Shown: in pieces, positions 1-11,370 of the stretch
Layout of the letters: each line of letters opens with the position of its first letter
How positions within the stretch are numbered: position 1 is the first letter of the stretch
Source: Caprimulgus europaeus
Lineage: Eukaryota > Chordata > Aves > Caprimulgiformes > Caprimulgidae
NCBI GenBank assembly: GCA_907165065.1
Contig: OU015532.1
Span: forward strand, 32,411,339 to 32,475,338
DNA length: 64,000 nt
Direction of reading: 5' to 3'
Made by a program: the position numbers and the translations under genes
Notes under the pieces: generated by a model
Told to the model about the DNA's origin: nothing
What the model saw: only the letters and a program-made list of their open reading frames with translations
Databases searched by the model: none

Positions 1-3000
1 CTGTCAGAATACAATGAAAGTAACAACCATACCTACAGATATACGGAAATTACCCATCTGTGTGGAAGATTTTGAAGTAGATCTCTAACATTGCTCTCAC
101 ATAAGGTAATTCCAAACAATAGTATTGTTCAGAAGCGTTTGAAATAATTGGTTTACAGTTACAATTTTTAGTTATTTAACATTATATCTGTTTCTTTTAT
201 TTGTGTAGTATCCTTTGGAGTGAATCTTTGTTTGATATTTGGAAACAGTATCATGGCTCTTGCAAATCTTCCTTTATACTTAATTAATTTAAAACAAAAT
301 TAATAAAATATTGTCTTCAGGCCCATATAGCTATTCATGGGGTCAGGGTTTCTCTGTTAATACTACACGTAAAGTTTCTCTAAAAAATTTGAAGGAAGTA
401 CAGAGATCAAAAATCATTGATATAGCTGTAGCCTCAATGTGAATTAATTGCTGCACACTTAACTAAACATGTAGTAATATTTCTGAAAGCTTAGAAAATC
501 TTAGGGGGCCTAAAAATTTGTCTACAGTTACAAATTAATTTGATTTGTAGAAGACAGTGAAATGAAAGAAGAACAGAAATAAAACATTTTTAATTTTTTT
601 TAAGACTACATAATTGGAGTTGCTGGGGGTTTTTTTGTTTTCACTTAGTTTCACTTAGCTCAATAGTGAAACAGGACCACCACTGCAGATGTGACAAAAG
701 GAATGAGTTTGGCTAGTTAGAATCACTTTCACCTCTCTGAATGGCAAATGTTTGAAAACTTTTTATTCTTTGTGGAGAAATTAAATAAGAATTATAAGAG
801 TGATTTTCAACTCAAGTGTCAATGAAAAGTATAGACCTTGGCTGATAAACAACCAGACAAAAAGGATTTTTACTGGAAAATGCTATAGTTCAGTGTCATA
901 TTTCTCCAGTTCTTGCCAGTAGGAACCTTCCATATCACACTTTGTGCAGTGTCTCCACCTCTGTGAGGGAGGTTGTGAATCCTAGGAGTCTGACAGTAAA
1001 GAAAAGGATGGGTTACAGAGGAAAATGTTGTCATAAGACCACTAGAGCAATACCCTCTAAATGTGCTAGGACACTTTGGGCTTTCCAGCAAATGCTAAAT
1101 TTTCCACAGAAAAAGAGATAAATTAAAATCAGTCAATATATCAGTCTTCTTCAGAAATATAACTTCAGCTGAAAAATTGGAAGTACCTGTAAAATAGATG
1201 CAAAAAATCATATGCAACCAAAAACACAGAGAAGAATAATAGTCTAAGATCATTGCATGGATGACAGTGGATTCTTATTGGGGTGACTAAGAGCTTTGTT
1301 AAATACCTGAAAGCTTGGGTCTTCCTGTTTTGCACAGTGGCAGAGTTGTGTGGTTTTTCAATCTGGATTTTTTAATTATTATTATTATTTCTTTCCTCTA
1401 AATATTTGTTTTCAGTCAGTCTCTTCCAAGTTCAAAATACAGCCATTTACAGTTATACTGTTTCCTACTATAATTATCTTAAAATAATGAAATCTATTAT
1501 GTCACTGAAGAACAGAGGGAACAAGAATTCTTTTAAAATTTTAGCATGGGACAGACAACAAATGTTAATCTCAAAGTTCCCTTTTCATTTACATGAGACA
1601 TTGTCTCTAGCTAGTATACTTACAGGCCAAACACACAGTTTTTGTCTTTTTTACTCCAAAATTTGTCAATATTTCTCAGTGATACAAATGATATCAGGAT
1701 TCTTTTTCACACTGATTTAAATGTAAAGGTCATAAAGGTGAATGGAAAAAAAATACACCATTATGCTATACAGAAAGCTGACCTTGGAGACTTGCAGAAA
1801 GAACTTGCAATGCTGAGTGTATAGATGATAAATTGGGACATGGAGTTCAATTTCTATAAATATTTTATACATGGGAATAAATGAGCTAACTGTATACTTG
1901 TAAAGATGAGCAAGTATACTGCCATTCAGATAAGAGACCTTAGAATTATTATGGCTCTACAAGAACATCAGTTCAACTCTCAGTGACAAGTCAAAAAGAC
2001 AGTCTGAATACTAGGAAGACTAGTAGAGAATGAAGCAGAAAATGTAATTACAGACTGACTATGTAAGTCAATAATGTGCCTATCAAGAGCTATTAAACAT
2101 AAAGACACAACCTCTATCTCAGTAAAGCACTAAACTGCAGATCAAGAGATGGTTTTGGTAGCCCCATTCTCACAGTTCTTTCCTACCTGTTTCTTATCAG
2201 CCAGTTGTAGACTTAGAAGTAATTTTTCCCTGACCACGACTGCCTTGAAGTTCTAAATCACAGCCTCACAATTAGCTATGCATGGATGGACTACTGTGTC
2301 CAACAGCATCAGTTAGGTTCTATATAAATTTTGTCTAGAAAAATAGAGTAGCTGCTGTCCAGGAAATGGTTAGATGGGCAAAAGCAGTTGTCTTCCATAG
2401 TTGGGGTCATAGCTCTCAAAGCACATGTTGGCAATGGTGTCATTCAGAAAACTCAAACACAGTAGTTTTCTTCTTGATGATTCAGGGATTTTTTTCTTTT
2501 TTTAAGTGTTTATTCTGTAAGTTTTCTTCAGCAAAGTGTTCTTATGTGGAAAAGCAGAATAACCAAAAGTATTATTTTTATGTTTAACTACAATAAGTCT
2601 ATTCTCTTCAGGGGTTTTTTTCATACTGTCACAATTATTTCTTAATCCTAAATTTTTTCCTTATGAAAATAAATTGTGGATTTCCTATATGCAGGTAAGG
2701 AGTAATACTTGAAAGTTAGTTTTTAATTATTTAAATACCTAAAAATATTTCCAATTGCCTTCTCAGATTTGCTTACAGGATTTTGTGGGTTTAGGGGGGT
2801 TGTGGTGGTTTTGCTTATTTTTGTGTAATTTTTTAGGACAAAGCCAGCAATGGTTCAGCAGCTTTAGACTTTGCTCACTAGAGTGAGTTTATGGGAACCT
2901 TCCTGCAATATGGGGCGAATAATACAGGCAGTATCCGGTGTGTTCTTTCTGATGTGTTTTTCTCTTACCAGGTTGTAGCTGGGGAAATACACTTTTAAAG

Positions 3001-3610
3001 TGTAGAAATATACGAACCGGTGAATAAAAATTTAAAAAATCTAATCAATGTCTATGCTTCCTAAGTGCACATTTATAGACACTGTTGAACTGCAATTTCA
3101 TTTACCTCACTTAATAATGCCAAGTATTTGCCTAAGTATTTTTTTTAGAATTGGGCTAGGAAAAAGAAAAAAAGATGAAAGTCAACAGGGAAAAGTGACC
3201 TGTGATACTTTGGAAATCTTATTCGATATGTAACAGAATGTGTCATTGCTAATATATGATCGGAACACATGTTTATGAAGAGGAAGGGTATTCATGTGAG
3301 TACATATATATCATATATCAAATTACCTGTATTTTACTATAAAAAGAGATTTTTTTTGACACACAGTATGTTTGCAAACTGAAAATAAAACAGAAATCCT
3401 CATCATGTTATTACTCTATCACATAATCCTTATCAGTCCTCTCTTGAAGTCTTAATTGGGCTTAATTTCCCTTTCTGCTCTGCTTATAAATTACCTCCTT
3501 CAGTTCAATGGGGTTTTGCATGGATATGTCTCAGAGGAACTTTTCTCATTGTGCAATGTATGGTTCTACTGAAGTAAGATTCTGTATCTGTAACGTTAGT
3601 AATACGTTTA
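1..3610. other. AT-rich intergenic or intronic sequence, no gene seen
   Basis: The longest open frame is about 104 codons (1406-1720), with a composition typical of AT-rich noncoding DNA and no domain I recognise. A short (ATT)n run lies at 1372-1390 and an alternating AT/TA patch at about 3301-3320. I see no splice-framed coding block, RNA gene or recognisable transposon. Confidence 0.6.
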
Positions 3611-5512
3611 GAATAGTCATAGAATCATAGAACTATAGAATGGTTTGGGTTGGAAGGGACCTTAAAGATCATCCACTTCCAACCCCGCTGCCATCCGCAG
3701 GGACACCTTCCACTAGATCAGGTTGCTCAAAGCCTCATCCAACCTGGCCTTGAACACTTCAAGGGAGGGGTCATCTACAACTTCCTTGAGCAACCTCTTC
3801 CAGTGTCTCACCACCCTCACAGTAAAAAATTTCTTCCTAATATCTAATCTAAACATGCTCTTTTTCAATTTAGAGCCATTTCCCCTTGTCCTGTCATTAA
3901 CTGCCCTTATGAAAAGTCCCTCCCCAGCTTTCTTGTAGCCCCTTCAGGTACTAGAAGGCCTCTATAAGATCTCCCCAGAGCCTTCTCTTCTTCAGGCTGA
4001 ACAGCCCCAACTCTCTCAGCCTGTCCTCATAGGAGAGATGCCCCAGCCCTCAGATCGTCCTCGTGGCCTCCTCTGGACTCATTCTTACTGGTCCATGTCT
4101 CTCTTGTGTTGGGGGCTCCAGAACTGGACACAGTACACCAGGTGGGGCCTTATGAGAGCAGAGTACAGGGGGAGAATCACCTCCCTCAACCTGCTGGACA
4201 CACTTCTCTTCATGCAGCCCAGGATACAGTTGGCCTTCTGGGCTGCAAGCGCACATTGCCGGCTCATGTTCAGCTTCTCATCCACCACCACCCCCAAGTC
4301 CTTCTCTTCAGAGCTGGTTTCAAACCACTTATCCCCCAGACCGTATTTGTGCTCAGGATTGCCCCGACCCAAGTGCAGGACCTTGCATTTGGCCTTGTTG
4401 AACTTCATGAGGTTAGCACAGGCCCACCTCTCGCCTGTCAAGGTCCCTCTGGTTGGCATCCCGTCCCTCCAACATGTCAACCGCATCACTCAGCTTTGTA
4501 TTGTCGGTAAACTTGCTGAGGGTGCACTCAATCCCCCTGTCCATGTCTCTGACAAAGATGCTGAACAGCACCGGTCCCAATACCAGACCTCGAGGGACAC
4601 CACTCATCACCAGTTTCCACTCAGACTTTGAACTGTTGACCACAACCCTTTGAGTGTGACCATCCATCCAGTTCCTTATCCATCAAGTGGTCCATCCATC
4701 AAACCCACATGTTGCCAATTTGGAGATAAGGATGCCATGTGGGACGGTGTCAAACGCCTTGCACAAGTCCAGGTAGATGACATCAGTTGCTTTAGCCTTA
4801 TCCACCAATGTTGTAACCTTGTCACAAAAGGCCACCAGATTGGCCAGGAATGGTTTGCTCTTTGTGAAGCCATGTTGGTTGTCACCAATCACCTTCTCAC
4901 TCTCCATGTGCCTTAGCATAGTTTCTAAGAGTATCTGCTCCATGGTCTTGCCTGGCACTGAGGTGAGACTGACCAGCCTGTAGTTCCCTGGGTCTTCCTT
5001 GTTTCCCTTTTTAAGAATGGGGGTTATGTTCCCCCTTTTTCCAGTATGTGGGAACTTCACCAGACTGCCAGGACTTCTCAAATATGATGGATAGTGGCTT
5101 CACAACTTCATCCGTCAGTTCCCTTAGGACCTGCGGATGCATCCCATCAGGTCTCATGGACTTGTGCACGTTCAGGTTTCCTTAGGTGCTCCCGAGCCTG
5201 ATCTTCTCTCAGAGTGGGTGGCTTTTCATTCTCCTGGACCCTTCCTTTGCTTTCTAGGACTTGTGCTGTGTGGCACGAGCTCTTGCCAGTGAAGACAGAG
5301 GCAAAAAAGTCATTGAGCACCTCAGCCTTCTCAATTCCTGGGTGATCAAGTCTCCCACTACCTTCAGGAGAAGGCCCACATTTTCCCCAGTTTTCCTTTT
5401 CTACCTGACATACCTATAAAAGTTTTTTTTTTTTGCCCTTGACATCTCTGGCTAAATTTAATTCTGTCAGGGCCTTGGCTTTCCTAACCTGATCCCTGGC
5501 ATCTTGGGCAAC
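3611..5512 (-). mobile_element. CR1 LINE, 5'-truncated, with reverse transcriptase remnant and 3' UTR
   Basis: On the minus strand the element ends in the CR1-type tail of repeated ATTCTATG-like octamers, seen here reversed as agaatcatagaactatagaa, just after the conserved CR1 end block (tggtttgggttggaaggga on the plus strand). Going upstream on the minus strand come the CR1 3' UTR, the end of ORF2 and the reverse transcriptase palm and finger regions, stopping near 5512. The copy is about 1.9 kb and lacks the endonuclease and ORF1 parts, as expected of a truncated copy made by target-primed reverse transcription. No clear target duplication is visible. Stops and frameshifts show it is inactive. 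The 3' half closely resembles the copy at 21276-21948. Confidence 0.95.
4085..5081 (-). pseudogene. CR1 ORF2 reverse transcriptase, broken
   Basis: This is the decayed polymerase of the CR1 copy, which in an intact element would copy its own RNA into DNA at a nicked target. Read from 5081 downward, one frame shows NYRLVSLTS, then HGFTKSK, then motif A as [11 protein letters not shown] (residues 103-113 of that frame). An in-frame TGA at 4685-4683 breaks it, and the same frame then resumes with motif B ([14 protein letters not shown]). Motif C reads FTDN where non-LTR enzymes have F/Y-A-D-D, so the second catalytic Asp is Asn. A one-base frameshift at about 4430-4450 moves the rest into another frame (4489-4085), which carries CR1 C-terminal blocks such as [15 protein letters not shown] and ILGCMKRS. 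Open frames on the plus strand here are antisense shadows. Confidence 0.93.
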
Positions 5513-7437
5513 TAATGAGACATTATAAATTAAGCATGGATAACAGAGATTAGTAGGTGAATGCTAAATTTGGTAAGAAACTCAGACAAGAGAAATCAGA
5601 ATAGATGGTGTTATAAAAGAAAGCATCAGTCACAGGGAAGTTATTTGTTTTGAAATAGATCTTAATACCTTCCTAAATTTGAGAGAAGCATGAGTTTAAT
5701 TTGCGATAGTGTAGAGCTGGAGACAAGAGGACTGAAATTTACAGTGTGAAGTGAAATACAAGGCCGTGTACTTGGAATTAATAACAAAAAACCTTCTATA
5801 ATCTTGAAACTTCATAAAAGCACTATAAAGTAGAAAAATTTGACCATGCTAACTGATGTCAGAATGGCTGTGAGCTATCAATGTGAAATCAGCATTACAA
5901 AGGCAAATATAATTTGCCAATCATCTCACTGATTTTATTTATAAAAGAACAATAATTCATTGTATAAGGCTCCAGTTTAGCACACAATGTGTAATTCTAA
6001 TTGCTGATATTTAGAACAGATTGACTGAACCTGAAAGAAACAAAAAGAAGGGATCTCTGTAATGATCACCAAAATTATGACCTTACTGCACAAAAAGAGA
6101 CTAAAAGTATTGTTCAGCTCACAAATTACTGAGTAGGGGAGTATTTCTGTAAATAAACAACAGAGAAATGTTCAGGGTAGGAGCTATTTAAATTCATGTG
6201 TTTGACATAAAACCGTCTGTTGGACTACATATCACATTGTGCATTTTAATGAAATGTTCACTGCAGTCTAACTGAGTTTTGCCAGACTATGTCTCAGAGA
6301 AATACGGCTAATTATGCAATGCAACCAATTAAGGTTGGGCTTCTCCCAAAGTAAGCTGTTAGCCTGATAGGTGGAGTTTACATTGTTTAAGTCTAAAATA
6401 TGAGGTCCAGAACACTGTTTTTCAGTGTCTGAAATCCTTACTACCTCTTTATATCAGATGACTGCTAAACAGAGTACCATAAATTGTATTTCCATATACC
6501 AGTCCAACCAAGAGTGAACTTTTAAAAAGTCCTTACAATCTCTTAAAATGCTATGTCCTTGTTGGAATGAGCCAGCAATGGGATTTTTCTGCTTTGCTGA
6601 CTTGGGCCTGTCATATAGCAGTATATATTTAGTTTAACTCCCCTGAAACTTAGATTAAATACCTTTCCAGTAAATGGTATTACACTGTGTATTTTTATGC
6701 AATACAGTCTTCTTCATTAAAATAAATTTTCATAACAGAAGTGACTTAAACTTCAACTTTAATTCCACCTAATAATTAGATTTTAAAATAAACAGAAAAT
6801 AAGCATCCTAACTATTTTAATAAAACATTATTCCCATTCCCTTTTCATTTTTCTAACCTCCTCTTCTAAAACCAGAATTCTTTTCAAAAGAACTCCAAGA
6901 GGATAATTACCACCAGTGGTTCCACCAGCTCCAGGCAGTCAGCAGCACAGCAGGATCTTCTTAAGGAAAGGACTGAAAAGAACACAGCAAGGAAGCATTC
7001 CTGCTCACACACACAAGGAGATATTCTAGCAGTAAGTTAGTGTCAGTTGGATATATATAATGATTGCTGACAGATACTCTTGTCAAACTATACTATGCTT
7101 AATTTTTTTTTCATCTTTTTGTATAGATATTCCACTGCCATACATCCATGGGATTTGATATAATGTTATATACACTTTCAGTAACGTTCACCATATTAAA
7201 AGCTTCGAGAAACAAAGGCATTTTTCCACAAGAGGGGGCTAATACTCCTTACTAGGTCCTGAGTACTAAGTTTTCTTCATCAGAAGTCTGAAACTTAGGC
7301 ATACCACATTGCAGGTTAAAGTTTCTCATTTAATATTTTCTCATTTAGCTTGTTCCTCTATGAGAAACAAGAAAAACAGGAAGTCAGAGAAGTGACCAGC
7401 TTCTCTTCAGGTGAAAGCAGTGGAACATGCCCTACAC
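5513..7437. other. Noncoding, densely stopped sequence
   Basis: No open frame of 60 codons occurs on either strand in this stretch. Poly-purine patches and AT-rich runs are present, but no repeat family, RNA gene or regulatory signature that I can identify. Confidence 0.6.
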
Positions 7438-7456
7438 CATTCTATGATTCTATGAG
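7438..7456 (+). repeat. CR1 3' tail relic
   Basis: The bases ccattctatgattctatga form the octamer tail that ends CR1 elements, in plus orientation. The sequence just before it (gaacatgccctacac) no longer resembles the CR1 end block. This is either a nearly complete 5' truncation or an eroded copy. Confidence 0.55.
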
Positions 7457-7767
7457 ATTGTTGTGATTGAGAGAGCTTTTCTGATGCAGCATATGCCTTA
7501 TTGATTTATTTATTTATTCATTTTAAAGTTAGACCTATTCCCATGTAATAAATAGATATTTTTAAAACACTCAGTATCAAAAATCTGCTAAGAAAACCTT
7601 ACTTGGCTCCTCTGAGCTTACACACCTTTTGAGCACACAGCAAGGGGTGAAGACTCCAGCAATTTCTGAAAGCAGTTTTATTCCCTAAAAAAATGAAGAA
7701 AATTCAGATCTTCTTTCAGAACTTCTGCTCGTAATTAACAAAATAGTAAAAAAACAAAATTTACCAC
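7457..7767. other. Spacer between CR1 relic and LTR
   Basis: The stretch is AT-rich with a TTTA-rich patch at about 7503-7520. Nothing else is recognisable. Confidence 0.5.
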
Positions 7768-8423
7768 TGTGATAGTTCCACTGAGCGAGCCCTTGGCTAG
7801 CAGCCAGCACAGCCATTCACCCACTTCCCTCCCACCCCCAGGGGACAGGGGAGAGGACTGAGTGGCAAGGATGAGGATATTCGTAGGTTGAAATAAGAAC
7901 AGTTTAATAATAGAAATAAAAGAAAACTTAAAATAATACTAATATTAAAGTCGTAGTGATAATTATATCAGTAACAAAATATACAAGGAGTGATAACAGT
8001 GCAATTGCTCACCACAGGCCGACCAATCCCAGCCCATTCCCAGATATCGATCACGGAGAAGCATCAGTCCAGAACTGAAACCACAATCCTGGAAGAGTGA
8101 GAGCCTGAGAGAAAGTCAGAGTGAGCTAAAAGAAGAAGAGACCTTCACTGATATACTAGACATGACATGATACGATATGGAATATTCCATTGGCATATCC
8201 GAATGGCAATTTAGCTTGTTAGTTTAAATATTCCTCACCCCCTTAGATCTTTCACTTTTAGACCAACAGAACATGAACTCCTTCACTTCCAGTGACAAAA
8301 ATGCAAACACCAGTGTGTTATCAGTGTCTCTCTCATAACAAGTCCCAGGCTGAAAGCAAAACGCAGCACAATTCTAGCTACAGAAAAAGAAACCCAGCTC
8401 TGTTTCAGCTAAAAACCAGGACA
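7768..8423 (-). mobile_element. Solo LTR of an avian endogenous retrovirus (degraded)
   Basis: On the minus strand the element begins TGTCCTGGTTTTTAGCTGAA at 8423 and ends in ...CTATCACA at 7768, giving the TG...CA ends of retroviral LTRs. Interior blocks match the common avian LTR group also seen at 48115-48658. Both contain a block of the form gatatggaatattccattgg (plus strand; the other copy has a close variant) and end blocks built on aaaaccaggaca or aaaaccagtaca. The bases beside it are accac (7763-7767) and tccac (8424-8428), a 4-of-5 match that fits an eroded 5-bp target duplication. No gag, pol or env sequence is attached, so it is a solo LTR left by recombination. The low-complexity AT region at about 7900-7990 is part of the LTR. 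Confidence 0.8.
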
Positions 8424-9285
8424 TCCACATAATTTCCATTTTGTTTATAATGTTTTATCAAAGCAAAAATTGATCAGTGTAAATATTAAAGCAAAACAGT
8501 TAAACTCTTGCAGAGACAATCTGTCTAAAAGGTTACTGGAGACCCACATCCTTTTGACTGTGACACACTGTTAGAAATTTTCAGAGTCATGATAAATTCC
8601 TCCTTCTATTATTATTTTAGTGCTTCTTTCATTGTTATTCACACTTATTTTTTTCATTGTAGAGAGGGTTATGGATTCTTCTGACTAAGTCGGGAATATA
8701 CACTGTAATTTTTACCAGTTTGTACTTTCTTGAAGCTATTGGCTGGGTCCATATCATCAACCAATTTAAGGATGCTGGGGTGGCTGAGTCAACACACAGT
8801 TAGAAAAATATGCTAAATAAACATTTTTTGTTACTGAACATTCTGGTTCTTGAAAAGTTATTGAATTCTCAATTTAATATATGTAGTTTATTTCATTTTC
8901 CTGTAGATAGACAGATGGACAGCTGGCCGTCTATAATTTAACAATCAGTCAATAGACTTTGCCTCATGGCTGTTTTCACATAAAGATATATAGAAAACCT
9001 TTTATTTTTCTTAATGAAATGACACACAAAATACAACTATGCAACCCTTAGAGCTACAGTATTCCATGGTGTAGTAAGACTTTAGAATGCAAGTCATGAA
9101 AAGAAATTCCTGATGACTGTTACTTAGAAAGATCTGAAGTGCTTAGAAGGATGTAAAAGAACACCTGGAGTTCAGAGGAACTGAAGAAGACAAAGCAGAA
9201 TGGAGTGACACGTTGCTGCAAAACATGCGATTAGCAGAAGCTGAGACTTTGGAAAGTAATACAAAATTTTAGAACAGAATAAATA
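8424..9285. other. Spacer between two LTRs
   Basis: This is AT-rich unique-looking sequence. No retroviral internal region, primer-binding site or polypurine tract joins the two flanking LTRs, which belong to different families, so they are separate insertions. Confidence 0.55.
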
Positions 9286-9804
9286 TGTGGTGGGTTGACC
9301 CTGGCTGGGTACCAGATGCCCACCAAAGCCCACTCTATCACTCCCCTCCTCAACTGGGCAGGGGGAAGAAAAATATAACAAAAGGCTTGTGGGTGGAGAT
9401 AAGGACGGAGGGAGATCACTCACCAGCTACTGGCACGGGCAAAACAGACTTGACTTGGGGGAAAAAAAAGATTTCATTTATTACCAATCAGACAGGAGCA
9501 CCTCCTCCCCCTCCTTCTTCACTGACCTTGGTGTCTTCAGAGTTGTTTCTCTCACATCTTCTCACTCGCCCCTCTCCAGCTTCAAAATGTGCAGGTATTT
9601 TTTTTCTCTTCCATTTTTTTTTCTTAATTATGTTATCACAGAGGCGTTACTGATGGGCTCAGCCTTGACCAGTGGCGGGTCTGTCTTGTAGCCGGCTGGC
9701 ATTGGCTGTGTCAGACATGGGGGAAGCTTCTGCCAGCTTCTCACAAAAGCCACCCTTATGCCCCACCTCCCGCTACCAAAACCTTGCCACGCAAACCCAA
9801 TACA
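9286..9804 (-). mobile_element. Solo LTR of a second avian endogenous retrovirus family
   Basis: The plus strand starts tgtggtgggttgaccctggc and finishes with caaacccaataca, so the minus-strand sense runs TGTATTGGG...CACCACA. I recognise this as a widespread LTR family of modern birds, with the block gccggctggcattggctgtg and a run of C-rich sequence (9501-9520) retained. Flanks are aaata (9281-9285) and acata (9805-9809), a 4-of-5 match consistent with an aged 5-bp target duplication. In sense orientation a TATA-like AT block lies near 9630. From memory, related copies are longer in the middle, so this one may carry an internal deletion between about 9480 and 9500. Several open frames inside it are shadows of the LTR. 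Confidence 0.85.
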
Positions 9805-10385
9805 ACATACTTTAAAAAAATATTTACAGTCTTTCTAAGTACATCCACAGGTTTAAGTACCTCAACTGCCTAACAGCTCTGGCAAGGTACCAGCTAAACT
9901 GACACACCTTGGCAAATATTTGCATTACAGGTTAGAATGGGACTGTTCATTCTCTGTGTTAACTTGCACAGGTCATACTTTCACATGATTGTTGTCCCAT
10001 TGCATAATGCATCTACCATTATAAATTGTGCTAATAACATGCAAAATGCTAGCATTAAACAAATAGTGGTAAAACTCCAGTTTCGTTCTCAAAATCCCAC
10101 TGTGCTAGTTTTCATTGCAGGATTAAATATAGAATGGCATGCTAGATAGCCATGACACATCTTCTTCCAATGCTTATATATAAAGACTAACTTTGCCATT
10201 GAAATTCATGTTTCACTAAGAATTCTCCAACAGTTTTATTTTTAACAAAAATTTATAATTTAAATTTATTATTTTTTTAATATTTTAAACAACTGAACAT
10301 TAGAAGGAAACAGGTTTTGGCTGGTTTGTCTGAATATTGTAAATGTCATCCTTTGGATATACAGTTCCAAATACATTTTTCAGAT
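9805..10385. other. AT-rich spacer
   Basis: An open frame of 70 codons at 9937-10149 has no recognisable content. A very AT-rich block lies at about 10240-10290. Confidence 0.5.
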
Positions 10386-10536
10386 GCCCTAGCTCTGGAA
10401 ACATTCAAGGTCATGTTGGATGGAGCTCTGAGCAATCTGACCTAGCTGAATTTGTCTCTGCTGATGGCAGGGGCAGGTTGGCCTAGATGACCTTTAAAAG
10501 TCCCTTCCAACCCAAACTATTCTATGATTTTATGAT
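10386..10536 (+). mobile_element. CR1 LINE 3' end fragment
   Basis: The segment runs from ccctagctctggaaacattc through the CR1 end block (cccttccaacccaaactatt) to the tail tctatgattttatgat. Only the last 150 bases of a plus-strand CR1 are present, with no coding part. It matches the 3' UTR and end of ORF2 seen on the other strand at 3611 and 21276, with scattered differences. Confidence 0.92.
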
Positions 10537-10814
10537 CTCCAGCTTTAACAGACTTCAGGTCTGATAAATACTTTTATAAGGGACACTACAGGAACCAAGT
10601 CATTTGTAATATCAGTATATTAAAACCATATTACATGGGCTTAATGATATCTGCATTTTCACATAGCTAAGGATAGAGCAACAAAGCTCACTGTGCTCAG
10701 AATCCTGTTTTCTGCACCATAGCTGTGTCTTTAGTTTCCTCTGTCTAATCTACACTTATCTCAGAAGCATCTCAAGACCATTGGGACTTGATTGATGCAC
10801 CAAGACTGTCAGTG

Positions 10815-10923
10815 GACAATTTGGACAATGCCCTTAATAACATGCTCTAACTTTTATTCAGTTCTGAAGTGGTCAGGCAGTTGGACTAGATGATCATTGT
10901 AAGTGCCTTCCAACTGCAGCTAT
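10815..10923 (+). mobile_element. CR1 LINE 3' end, tail converted to microsatellite
   Basis: The CR1 signature ggcagttggactagatgatc is followed by tgccttccaactgcagctat, the usual closing block of a second CR1 subfamily. That subfamily normally ends in a short (TATTC)n tail. Here the tail position is occupied by the long (TTCTC)n tract that begins at 10924. The left limit is approximate, because the sequence fades into ordinary DNA around 10800. Confidence 0.75.
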
Positions 10924-11370
10924 TTCTCTTCTCTTCTTTCTCTTCTCTTCTCTTCTCTTCTCTTCTCTTCTCTTCTCTTCTCTTCTCTTCTCTTCTCTTC
11001 TCTTCTCTTCTCTTCTCTTCTCTTCTCTTCTCTTCTCTTCTCTTCTCTTCTCTTCTCTTCTCTTCTCTTCTCTTCTCTTCTCTTCTCTTCTCTTCTCTTC
11101 TCTTCTCTTCTCTTCTCTTCTCTTCTCTCCCTTCCCTTCCCTTCCCTTCCCTTCCCTTCCCTTCCCTTCCCTTCCCTTCCCTTCTCTTCTCTTCTCTTCC
11201 CTTCTCTTCTCTTCTCTTCTCTTCTCTTCTCTTCTCTTCTCTTCTCTTCTCTTCTCTTCTCTTCTCTTCTCTTCTCTTCTCTTCTCTTCTCTTCTCTTCT
11301 CTTCTCTTCTCTTCTCTTCTCTTCTCTTCTCTTCTCTTCTCTTCTCTTCTCTTCTCTTCTCTTCTCTTCC
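10924..11370. repeat. (TTCTC)n pentanucleotide microsatellite, 447 bp
   Basis: An almost pure pyrimidine tract on the plus strand is made of TTCTC units. An interior block of TTCCC units sits at about 11129-11183, with one more variant unit near 11198. The pentamer phase is kept through the variant block, which suggests a single C-gain mutation that then spread by slippage. Long open frames on both strands (leucine/serine/phenylalanine repeats on plus, arginine/glutamate/lysine repeats on minus) are artefacts of the repeat. The tract begins exactly at the 3' end of a CR1 copy, so the CR1 tail is the likely seed. Confidence 0.98.

Noticed and set aside
4038..4631. 197-codon plus-strand open frame, the longest in the window
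   Set aside because: It lies antisense to CR1 reverse transcriptase and its 3' region. The minus strand carries the recognisable motifs.
9172..9691. Several overlapping open frames on both strands
   Set aside because: They fall mostly in the LTR at 9286-9804 and show no gag, pol or env features.
7768..9804. The two neighbouring LTRs considered as the ends of one provirus
   Set aside because: They belong to different families, and the 862 bases between them contain no retroviral genes or primer site.
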